This document shows, in pieces, positions 1-5,059 of a stretch of DNA of 7,382 bases (positions are counted from its first letter, which is position 1; each line of letters begins with the position of its first letter). The notes under the pieces are model-generated. The model worked only from the letters and a program-made list of their open reading frames with translations, was not told where the DNA came from and made no database searches. A program made the position numbers and the translations under genes. Source of the stretch: Campylobacterales bacterium (GTDB lineage: Bacteria; Campylobacterota; Campylobacteria; Campylobacterales; Hydrogenimonadaceae); assembly GCA_027067015.1 (NCBI GenBank), contig JAMOMS010000231.1:1-7382 (forward strand), given 5' to 3'.

Positions 1-2
1 CG

Positions 3-464
3 CCGCTTTACCGCTTTGAGGAGGTGATGCGCATTAACGTATGGGCCAACAAGGTTCTGCTTGATACGCTGATTCAGATGCGCATACCGGTGGCGCAGGT
101 GGTGGGAATCTCTTCCGGCGCCGCGGTCAACGGCTCCAAGGGGTGGGGCCCCTACGCGCTCTCCAAAGCCTCGTTGAATATGCTCATGAAACTGTATGCC
201 CACGAGATGCCCGAGAGCCACCTGTGTGCCCTCGCACCCGGCGTTGTCGATACGCCCATGGTGCGTTACATCGTGGATGAGGTAGACGGCAGGCGCTTTC
301 CTTCGGCCGAGCGATTGCGAAACGGCCCCATTCTTACGCCAAACGAAGCGGTCAAACGGTTGATCCTGGCTTTTGAGGCGGTGAAAAAGTATGAGAGCGG
401 AACGTTTTTGGATGTCAGGAAGATGGAGATAGACTCCCCTCCAGATCCCCGCGGCACACGGTAA
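3..464 (+). CDS. Short-chain dehydrogenase/reductase, C-terminal part (5' end outside window)
   Basis: This is the C-terminal 153 residues of an NAD(P)-dependent oxidoreductase of the classical SDR family; the reading frame is open from the first full codon at position 3, so the N-terminal cofactor-binding glycine motif lies upstream of the window. Counting from the first visible codon, the Asn of the INV motif is residue 12, the catalytic Ser of GISSGAA is residue 38, and Tyr51 and Lys55 form the YxxxK motif (YALSK). The PG motif that follows the active-site sheet (APGVVDTPM) is at residues 79-80. The SDR catalytic tetrad Asn-Ser-Tyr-Lys is therefore complete. The substrate cannot be told from this part. 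The family fold normally ends near the FLDVRKM segment; the last 11 or so residues (IDSPPDPRGTR) look like a non-conserved tail, and their codons are antisense to the 3' half of the SRP RNA gene. A GTG/ATG pair at 24-29 is internal, not the start. Confidence 0.9.
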   Translation, partial: PLYRFEEVMRINVWANKVLLDTLIQMRIPVAQVVGISSGAAVNGSKGWGPYALSKASLNMLMKLYAHEMPESHLCALAPGVVDTPMVRYIVDEVDGRRFPSAERLRNGPILTPNEAVKRLILAFEAVKKYESGTFLDVRKMEIDSPPDPRGTR

Positions 465-540
465 GACGGGGTGGGCTGCTGCGTTCCCGCCCTGACCCGG
501 TGTCCCGCCAAACCGTTGCACGGGTCTGAAGAGGAGCGCT
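431..540 (-). ncRNA. ffs: SRP RNA (4.5S-type, small bacterial form)
   Basis: This is the RNA of the signal recognition particle, which binds Ffh (SRP54) and targets membrane proteins to the translocon. On the minus strand it shows the diagnostic helix 8. GG-UCAGG (498-491) faces AGCAG-CC (480-474) across a short GCG/CGC stem capped by a GGAA tetraloop (487-484); the symmetric UCAGG/AGCAG loop matches E. coli 4.5S RNA exactly. The rest folds into the expected single hairpin: 504-509 with 465-470, 512-516 with 458-462, and a 12-bp terminal helix of 525-536 with 434-445, including two G-U pairs. The length of about 105-110 nt is normal for Gram-negative SRP RNA. The exact mature ends are uncertain by a few bases. 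A strong promoter lies upstream at 573-601, implying a 5' leader of roughly 25 nt to be removed. The 3' half overlaps the end of the convergent dehydrogenase gene. No U-tract terminator is visible downstream. Confidence 0.95.
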
Positions 541-572
541 CAAACCGCCGTAACGGGCTGAACGCTGGCGCA

Positions 573-601
573 ATTATAGCACAAACCCTTCAAATAACCA
601 A
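573..601 (-). promoter_or_regulatory. ffs promoter (sigma-70 type)
   Basis: Read on the minus strand, the -35 box is TTGGTT (601-596), followed by a 17-bp spacer and TATAAT (578-573), preceded by the extended -10 bases TGC (581-579). This fits the consensus for a strong stable-RNA promoter. The start of transcription is predicted near 566, about 25-30 nt before the first base-paired residue of the SRP RNA. Confidence 0.8.
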
Positions 602-614
602 TGAGTAGGTCGAT

Positions 615-1544
615 ATGAACGCTTCACACGATTACGACAAGATCCTTACCCGGTTGGTGACGATACTGCACCGCCTCTATGAGGGGGAGGCGCTCAGTGT
701 CAAGGCGCTGGCGGAGGAGTTTGGGGTCTCGACCAAAACGATTCAGCGCGACTTCAATGAGCGGCTGGCGCGCTTTCCCCTTGAGAAAGAGGGGCGGCGC
801 TGGCGTCTGCGAAAAGGGTTTCGTATTGAGAAGGTCAGTGACCTGGAAAATACCCTGACGCTCCAGGTGCTTGAGAGCCTGGCGGCCGGGGTGGGCGGGC
901 GTTTTGCCGAGCGCTCCGGCGCCTTGTTGGGAAAGCTCAAAAACGGTGACGGCCCGCCCTTGTTGAGCTATCTGGAGATTGAGGATATTACCGACCGGGC
1001 CGACGCGCTCAGGGTGATGGAATCGGCCATCTCGGCACGGCACATTTTGCGTTTTGAATACAACGGCAAACCCCGCGAAACCGCCCCTTATCGTATTTTG
1101 AACTTTGACGGCTACTGGTATCTGCTGGCGTTTGAGTTCGCTTCGGGGTTGGCCAAGAAGTTTTACATTCGCCAGATAAAAAAGGTACAGGAGACAAGCC
1201 GGACGTTTGAGCCGGACAAAGGGCTGGAGGCACGGGCGGCGGGGGCGCTGAATGTCTGGTTTGACCCCAACGTGGAGCCTTTTGAGCTGACGCTTCTGGC
1301 CTCTTCCTCTATCGCCAAGTACCTTTCGCGCCGGCCGCTCGGCCCGGGCCAAAGCATTACGGCCCGCTACCCAAACGGTGATTTGGAGGTGGTGTTAAAG
1401 GCCACCACCGTGGAAGAGGCGCTGGCTCTTGTGAAGAAATGGTTGCCCGATCTAAGGGTCCTCGCCCCCTCTCATGTCAAGGAAGCCTACGAAACGTTGC
1501 TGAAAAAGAGCCTGGCTTTTCAAACCGGACACGACGCTGTCTAA
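615..1544 (+). CDS. WYL-domain transcriptional regulator (YafY/DeoR-type HTH)
   Basis: This 309-residue protein has the usual three-part layout of WYL regulators. Residues about 8-52 form a winged helix-turn-helix for DNA binding (LSVKALAEEFGVSTKTIQRDF). Residues about 132-195 form the WYL domain, with the Trp-Tyr-Leu signature at 168-170 and a conserved Arg (R185, in FYIRQIKKV) that in this family lines the ligand pocket. Residues about 212-300 form the WCX C-terminal extension. The protein is cytoplasmic and probably dimeric; its ligand and targets are unknown. The ATG at 615 is the only Met before residue 135, which fixes the start, but the ribosome-binding site (TAGGT) is weak. No good -35/-10 pair for this gene is evident; its regulatory region is shared with the divergent ffs promoter. 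The small membrane-protein gene follows after 42 nt and may be cotranscribed. WYL proteins range from metabolic repressors to regulators of defence loci; nothing nearby points to defence here. Confidence 0.9.
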   Translation: MNASHDYDKILTRLVTILHRLYEGEALSVKALAEEFGVSTKTIQRDFNERLARFPLEKEGRRWRLRKGFRIEKVSDLENTLTLQVLESLAAGVGGRFAERSGALLGKLKNGDGPPLLSYLEIEDITDRADALRVMESAISARHILRFEYNGKPRETAPYRILNFDGYWYLLAFEFASGLAKKFYIRQIKKVQETSRTFEPDKGLEARAAGALNVWFDPNVEPFELTLLASSSIAKYLSRRPLGPGQSITARYPNGDLEVVLKATTVEEALALVKKWLPDLRVLAPSHVKEAYETLLKKSLAFQTGHDAV

Positions 1545-1586
1545 GAGCTTTTTTATCATGTCGTCATGCCATGAAAAGGAGTGACG

Positions 1587-1835
1587 ATGTTACAGAGTAT
1601 GGCCCAATGGGGTTCGGATATGCGGGTTTCGGGTGCTTTGATGGCGGCGGGGCTGTTGTTTCCCCCGCTTTATATGCTTCTTCTGCTCTTTTGGTTGACG
1701 GCGGCCGGTCGGGCGCTCGGGGCCGATTACGGTGACATGGCTTCCTATTGGCGCAAGCGGGTCGCCAACGCCTTGTCGCGTCGCAAACCCCACGTGTCAT
1801 GCGCGGTACGCATGGCGGGTGTGCCGGCTTTTTGA
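1587..1835 (+). CDS. Small putative membrane protein, unknown function
   Basis: I do not recognise this 82-residue protein. It has one long hydrophobic stretch at about residues 14-42 (from VSGALMAAG to LLLLFWLTAAG), enough for one long or two short membrane segments, broken by a Pro-Pro pair. A basic tail follows (YWRKRVANALSRRK), which would sit in the cytoplasm by the positive-inside rule. The ATG at 1587 is chosen over the in-frame GTG two codons upstream because a good Shine-Dalgarno AAGGAG (1576-1581) sits 5 nt before it. The stop codon directly abuts the extended -10 element of the next gene, consistent with a real gene end. It lies between a WYL regulator and a membrane-anchored protease, so an envelope role is possible but unproven. 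The last 15 residues or so look poorly constrained, and the whole frame could be spurious. Confidence 0.5.
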   Translation: MLQSMAQWGSDMRVSGALMAAGLLFPPLYMLLLLFWLTAAGRALGADYGDMASYWRKRVANALSRRKPHVSCAVRMAGVPAF

Positions 1836-1844
1836 TGCTATAAT
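1836..1844 (+). promoter_or_regulatory. Extended -10 promoter of the Deg protease gene
   Basis: TGCTATAAT is a perfect extended -10 element with a predicted start of transcription near 1851 and a leader of about 24 nt carrying GGGAGG (1864-1869) before the GTG start at 1875. The sequence 17 bp upstream (CGGGTG, 1816-1821) does not resemble a -35 box, so recognition would depend on the TG extension. Confidence 0.6.
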
Positions 1845-1874
1845 CCTCCCGCATTCAACACGAGGGAGGCGGAA

Positions 1875-2999
1875 GTGAACAACCGTTATCTTACGCGGAT
1901 CTGGCTGGGGATGCTGACCGTCGCGCTGGCGGCGGTGGTGTGGCTGAGTATGCCCTCCTGGCGGCTTTGGACGCCAGATGCCAAACCCCGTCCGGTAACA
2001 CCCAGGGGCGATTTGTCAGCTGACGAGAAGGCGACCATCGCCCTTTTTGAGCACTGCAAGAACTCGGTGGTCTATATCGCCACCGCCAAGGCGGTGATAG
2101 ACCCGTGGAGCCGCAGTGTCTTTAATATTCCAAGAGGCACCGGGACCGGTTTTGTCTGGGATGAGGCGGGCCATATTGTCACCAACTACCATGTCATTGA
2201 GGGCGCCAGTGAGGCCAGGGTGCGTTTAAGCGACGGGCGGGATTACCCGGCGGTGCTGGTGGGCGCTTCCCGCCGCTATGATCTGGCGGTTTTGCGTATC
2301 AACGTGCCCTTTCACCCGCCCAAACCGGTAATGGTCGGCACCAGCCACGATTTGAGAGTGGGGCAGAAGGTCTTTGCCATCGGCAACCCTTTCGGGCTGG
2401 ATTGGACGCTTACCACCGGTATTGTTTCGGCCCTGCACCGCAGTATGGATGAGGGCAACGGCGTGGTGATTCGGGATCTGATTCAAACCGACGCGGCCAT
2501 CAACCCCGGCAACTCCGGCGGTCCCCTGCTCGATTCGGCGGGTCGGCTTATTGGCGTTAACACGGCCATCTACAGCCCCTCGGGAGCGTACGCGGGCATC
2601 GGCTTTGCCATACCGGTCGATACCGTCAACCGCGTGGTGCCCCAACTTATCGCCCACGGCCGCTATCTGCCGCCCGATCTGGGCATAGAGACCGACGCGC
2701 GACTCAACCGCCTGGCCCGAAGACGGCTGGGGGTTGAGGGGGTGATGGTTGCGCGTGTGAGGCCGGGTTCCGCCGCGCAAAAGGCGGGGTTGCGGGGTAT
2801 TCGCCTCTATCCGGACGGCTCTTTTGATTTTGGGGACATTATTGTGGCCGTTGACGGCCAAAGCGTACCCGATACGACAACCCTTGCGGAGGTGCTGGCG
2901 TCCAGGCACGTCGGTGAGCGCGTGACGCTGACCGTTCTTCGTAACGGCAAGCTTTTTGACATTTCCGTTACCCTGGAGGCGCAAAGGGGGGCGCGATGA
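1875..2999 (+). CDS. Membrane-anchored HtrA/Deg-family serine protease, single PDZ
   Basis: This is a trypsin-like S1C endopeptidase that would act in the periplasm on misfolded or regulatory envelope proteins. Of its 374 residues, about 8-26 form an uncleaved signal anchor or signal peptide (WLGMLTVALAAVVWL). The protease domain spans about 50-255 and has a complete catalytic triad: His106 (TNYHVIEG), Asp136 (RRYDLAVL) and Ser214 (NPGNSGGPLL). One PDZ domain covers about 265-370, with an insertion before the GDIIVAVDG strand. The length and single PDZ make it DegS/HhoA-like rather than the two-PDZ DegP/DegQ form of about 450-470 residues, so a second, larger HtrA may exist elsewhere in the genome. 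The GTG start is supported by GGGAGG 5 nt upstream. No anti-sigma factor partner such as RseA is visible, so a DegS role is not implied. The stop overlaps the start of the next gene in ATGA. Confidence 0.92.
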   Translation: MNNRYLTRIWLGMLTVALAAVVWLSMPSWRLWTPDAKPRPVTPRGDLSADEKATIALFEHCKNSVVYIATAKAVIDPWSRSVFNIPRGTGTGFVWDEAGHIVTNYHVIEGASEARVRLSDGRDYPAVLVGASRRYDLAVLRINVPFHPPKPVMVGTSHDLRVGQKVFAIGNPFGLDWTLTTGIVSALHRSMDEGNGVVIRDLIQTDAAINPGNSGGPLLDSAGRLIGVNTAIYSPSGAYAGIGFAIPVDTVNRVVPQLIAHGRYLPPDLGIETDARLNRLARRRLGVEGVMVARVRPGSAAQKAGLRGIRLYPDGSFDFGDIIVAVDGQSVPDTTTLAEVLASRHVGERVTLTVLRNGKLFDISVTLEAQRGAR

Positions 3000-3556
3000 T
3001 TATCTATATCCACGGATTTGCCGGTAGCGGCTTAGGGGTCAAGGCGCAGGCGGTGCGGGCCTATTTCGGCAGGGAGGCCATGGCGCCCTCTTTGCCCCAT
3101 ATTCCCGAATTGGCGTTTGATACGCTCGATCAACTGGTCGGCTTTTGGGCCCAAAGGGAGCCCGTGGGGCTGATAGGCTCCTCGCTGGGGGGCTTTTACG
3201 CCTGGGCACTGGCCGAACGGCATGGGATCAAGGCGGTGCTGATCAACCCCTCCGTCAAACCCTATGAGACTTTGGATCTGTGGAAAGGGTTTGTCCGCCA
3301 TTTTCACGATCTAAGCAGTTTCGAGTGGAACGACCGGCATATCCGGATGCTCAAAAGCCTCATCCCCAAAAGCGTCACGCCCCAAAACTACCTGCTGATG
3401 CTCCAAAAAGATGACGAACTGCTCGATTACCGCGTGGCGCTTGAGACTTTTGCCGGCGCGAAAACCGTTGTCGAAACCGGTGGCGGCCACAGCTTTGACG
3501 GGTTTGAAAATTATCTGGAAAAGATAAAGAGGTTTTTGGAAGATAGATCCCTATAA
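2996..3556 (+). CDS. YqiA-type alpha/beta-hydrolase (putative esterase)
   Basis: This 186-residue cytoplasmic protein belongs to the small YqiA/UPF0227 branch of alpha/beta-hydrolases, whose E. coli member hydrolyses short acyl esters and thioesters in vitro. It opens with the characteristic first strand and oxyanion loop (IIYIHGF, residues 2-8), has the nucleophile elbow GSSLGG with Ser63, a likely acid at Asp140 (QKDDELLDYR) and the catalytic His165 in GGGHSF. The INPSVKPYE segment (83-91) matches the NPAVRPFE motif of YqiA. The length is normal, without a lid domain. Its ATG overlaps the protease stop codon (ATGA), with a purine-rich AAGGGGGG upstream, so translation is probably coupled. 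The physiological substrate is not known. It ends facing a convergent tRNA gene 10 nt away. Confidence 0.85.
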   Translation: MIIYIHGFAGSGLGVKAQAVRAYFGREAMAPSLPHIPELAFDTLDQLVGFWAQREPVGLIGSSLGGFYAWALAERHGIKAVLINPSVKPYETLDLWKGFVRHFHDLSSFEWNDRHIRMLKSLIPKSVTPQNYLLMLQKDDELLDYRVALETFAGAKTVVETGGGHSFDGFENYLEKIKRFLEDRSL

Positions 3557-3566
3557 AGGGAAACAA

Positions 3567-3644
3567 TGGTCGGAGTGGCGGGATTTGAACCCGCGGCCTC
3601 TACCACCCCAAGGTAGCACGCTAACCAGGCTGCGCCACACCCCG
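3567..3644 (-). tRNA. tRNA-Pro, anticodon GGG
   Basis: The minus strand folds into a complete cloverleaf. The acceptor stem CGGGGTG pairs with CACTCCG (one G-U), the D stem GCGC pairs with GCGT, the anticodon stem CTACC pairs with GGTAG around the loop TTGGGGT, and the T stem GCGGG pairs with CCCGC around TTCAAAT. The anticodon GGG is at 3609-3607, following U33. The discriminator is A and the CCA end is encoded (3569-3567). It reads CCC and CCU proline codons; a separate TGG-anticodon tRNA-Pro would be expected elsewhere for CCA and CCG. The C1-G72 pair and A73 fit prolyl-tRNA identity. Confidence 0.97.
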
Positions 3645-3659
3645 ACATTGGAGGCCAGA

Positions 3660-3688
3660 ATTATAGCAAAAAAATTTGATTATTCCAA
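3660..3688 (-). promoter_or_regulatory. tRNA-Pro promoter (sigma-70 type)
   Basis: On the minus strand TTGGAA (3688-3683) is followed by a 17-bp T-rich spacer and TATAAT (3665-3660) with the extended TGC (3668-3666). The predicted start is near 3653, leaving a leader of about 9 nt before the tRNA. The -35 box coincides exactly with the last two sense codons (Leu-Glu) of the upstream HTH protein gene, and the stop codon lies in the spacer. Confidence 0.85.
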
Positions 3689-4360
3689 GATGTCTTCGTA
3701 AAAGTCGTAGCAGGAGATGTAGTAGATGCCGTTTTGCTTCATAATGCGTCTGTCTCCGCGCTTGTAGGCTTTCTTAAAACGCTTGACCACCTGCTTGGCT
3801 TTGTTGTAGCTCAATTTTTGCCGCTGGATCAGGTCGCCCAGAGGAATCCAGCACTCCTCCTCTTCCGTTTTGGCCTCTTTTTTGCCCTTTTTCTTTTTCT
3901 TCTCTTTGGCCGGCTTGGCGGGCTCCGCCTCGACTTCGACGGTGTGGGCCTCCTCCTCTTCGGTCGGTTGCGTCGGGGCGATGGCGGGGTGTTCACGCCG
4001 GTAGATGGCTTTCATCTCGTTAAAGGCCTGTTTGAGCAGGGTGATCTCTTGCTGAAGGGTCTGGGTGATCTGGGCGTTGGCCTCCTTGAGATCCTCAATT
4101 GAGGCTTTGAGCACCTCGATGGTCTCATCCTTGGCCCGGATGATCTCGCGGTACTCCTCAATCAGCGAAACGTGTTCAACGGGATCGTTGTCAACCTCCT
4201 CTGTCACGGTGTCGGCCTCGGCGTTGTCAGAGACTATGACATAGAAGCGTCCGTCAATCTTGCGTGAGGGGAGTGTCCCCCGCTTGATCTTGGCGTAGAC
4301 GCTCTGGCGGGAGAGACCGTGCATTTTGGCGTATTCGGAGGGTTTGACAAGCTGTTGCAT
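3680..4360 (-). CDS. HTH-coiled coil-HTH protein, unknown function (possibly DUF3972 family)
   Basis: This 226-residue protein has two putative DNA-binding ends. Residues 1-45 form a MerR/excisionase-like helix-turn-helix and wing (PSEYAKMHGLSRQSVYAKI, then a wing ending GRFYVI). Residues about 63-122 form a long predicted coiled coil. Residues about 125-169 are a charged linker, acidic then lysine-rich (KEKKKKKGKKEAK). Residues about 170-226 form a second winged-helix-like unit (WIPLGDLIQRQKLSYNKAKQVVKRF, then the wing NGIYYIS). It resembles a Campylobacterota protein family I remember as DUF3972, but I cannot confirm that here. It could be a dimeric transcription or nucleoid/plasmid-partition-like factor. 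The ATG at 4360 lacks a strong ribosome-binding site (AGGA about 13 nt upstream). It has its own extended -10 promoter and follows pcm by 63 nt. Its last two codons double as the -35 box of the tRNA-Pro promoter. Confidence 0.88.
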   Translation of the reverse strand: MQQLVKPSEYAKMHGLSRQSVYAKIKRGTLPSRKIDGRFYVIVSDNAEADTVTEEVDNDPVEHVSLIEEYREIIRAKDETIEVLKASIEDLKEANAQITQTLQQEITLLKQAFNEMKAIYRREHPAIAPTQPTEEEEAHTVEVEAEPAKPAKEKKKKKGKKEAKTEEEECWIPLGDLIQRQKLSYNKAKQVVKRFKKAYKRGDRRIMKQNGIYYISCYDFYEDILE

Positions 4361-4394
4361 CGGATGGTACCGTCCTGTAAATCTTGTTTGACGG

Positions 4395-4403
4395 ATTATA
4401 GCA
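4395..4403 (-). promoter_or_regulatory. Extended -10 promoter of the HTH-coiled coil gene
   Basis: On the minus strand TTTTGCTATAAT contains a perfect extended -10 (TGC 4403-4401, TATAAT 4400-4395). The hexamer at 17-bp spacing (CAACCT, 4423-4418) is a poor -35 box. Transcription would begin near 4388, giving a leader of about 28 nt. The gene is therefore likely expressed independently of the upstream nrd-pcm operon, although read-through is not excluded because no terminator is seen between them. Confidence 0.65.
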
Positions 4404-4423
4404 AAAGTTGTTCCGCAAGGTTG

Positions 4424-5059
4424 TCAGGCTACCCCGTCCTTGACAGGGACAAAGAGACAACTCTCGCCCGCTTCGGCGGTGACGGTGCCGTTTTCCTTGC
4501 GGTATCGGGTGATGATCTGCCTGCCCTCTTGCGCGATGGGGGCGACGAGAATGCCGCCTTCGGCCAACTGCTCAAAGAGGGTTTCGGGTACTTTGGGGGT
4601 GGAGGCGGAGAAAAGAATTCGGTCGTAGGGGGCGTATTGGCGCCATCCGCGCTGGCCGTCGTCGAGACGGGTGTGGATATTGTGAATATCAAGCGCCTTA
4701 AAGCGCTCTCTGGCCTCTTTAAGAAGCGACTCAATCCGCTCAATGGTAAAGACCCGGCGAACGATCCTGGAAAGTATCGCCGCCTGGTAACCGCTACCGC
4801 AACCGATCTCCAGCACATTGTCGGCCCCTTCCGGCTCCAGCGTGACGGTCATTTTGGCCACGGTCAGGGGTGAGCTGATCCACTGGTCGGCCTTGATGGG
4901 CAAAGCGTCCAGGCGGTAGGCCCAGTGTTTGAACCCCTTGGGCGCGAAGACCTCCCGATCTACCGAGGCGAACGCCCGCCAGATGGCGGGGCTTAGCGGT
5001 ACCGCCGTGGCGATATCGTCGGCGAAATTCTCCAGCTTGAAGCGGGTGACGGCGTCCAT
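4424..5059 (-). CDS. pcm: Protein-L-isoaspartate O-methyltransferase
   Basis: This SAM-dependent enzyme methylates L-isoaspartyl residues formed by damage of Asp/Asn, starting their repair. The 211 residues contain the PIMT-specific substrate motif ISSPLTVAKMT (61-71, equivalent to the SQP-containing motif of E. coli Pcm). SAM motif I is VLEIGCGSGYQAA (82-94), followed by the acidic end of strand beta-2 (FTIERIE, 104-110), motif II YDRILFSA (145-152) and motif III LAEGGILVAPI (165-175). The length is normal for the family. An in-frame TTG lies one codon upstream, but the ATG at 5059 is preferred: it shares its A with the TGA stop of the upstream nitrilase gene, and a G-rich stretch (GGGGGGC) precedes it, indicating translational coupling. 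It is the last gene of the nrdA-nrdB-nitrilase-pcm cluster. Confidence 0.93.
   Translation of the reverse strand: MDAVTRFKLENFADDIATAVPLSPAIWRAFASVDREVFAPKGFKHWAYRLDALPIKADQWISSPLTVAKMTVTLEPEGADNVLEIGCGSGYQAAILSRIVRRVFTIERIESLLKEARERFKALDIHNIHTRLDDGQRGWRQYAPYDRILFSASTPKVPETLFEQLAEGGILVAPIAQEGRQIITRYRKENGTVTAEAGESCLFVPVKDGVA

Noticed and set aside
601..618. A five-codon reading frame (ATG at 601, stop at 616-618) overlapping the WYL start codon, as a possible leader peptide
   Set aside because: It has no Shine-Dalgarno, encodes nothing distinctive and is as likely as not by chance.
624..1352. A 242-residue minus-strand frame opposite the WYL regulator
   Set aside because: It is the antisense of a well-recognised regulator and has no domain signal of its own.
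615..1544. WYL regulator as the marker of a defence island
   Set aside because: Neighbours are SRP RNA, a Deg protease, tRNA and ribonucleotide reductase genes; no nuclease, toxin, reverse transcriptase or phage gene is present.
1531..1554. GACA/TGTC hairpin and T6 run after the WYL gene as a terminator
   Set aside because: The stem has only 4 bp and several bases separate it from the T run; the next gene follows closely.
1798..1833. Hairpin CATGCG-CGGTA-CGCATG followed by TTTTT, as a terminator after the small membrane protein gene
   Set aside because: The T tract is about 14 nt away from the stem and the hairpin lies inside the coding frame, so it lacks the form of an intrinsic terminator.
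3548..3561. TCCCT-ATAA-AGGGA inverted repeat between the convergent hydrolase and tRNA genes as a bidirectional terminator
   Set aside because: The stem has five base pairs and there is no U tract on either strand; it may contribute but cannot be called.
3567..3644. tRNA-Pro as an integration site for a mobile element
   Set aside because: No integrase, repeated tRNA 3' fragment or compositional break is seen on either side within the window.
3734..4102. Long plus-strand frame rich in Leu, Phe and Gly opposite the HTH-coiled coil gene
   Set aside because: The hydrophobic composition is the complement of Lys/Glu-rich codons; it has no ribosome-binding site or family resemblance.
4370..4394. 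CCGTC-N15-GACGG inverted repeat just downstream of the HTH gene promoter as an operator
   Set aside because: A 5-bp arm with a wide spacer is expected by chance, and half of it lies upstream of the predicted start. An autoregulatory site is possible but unsupported.
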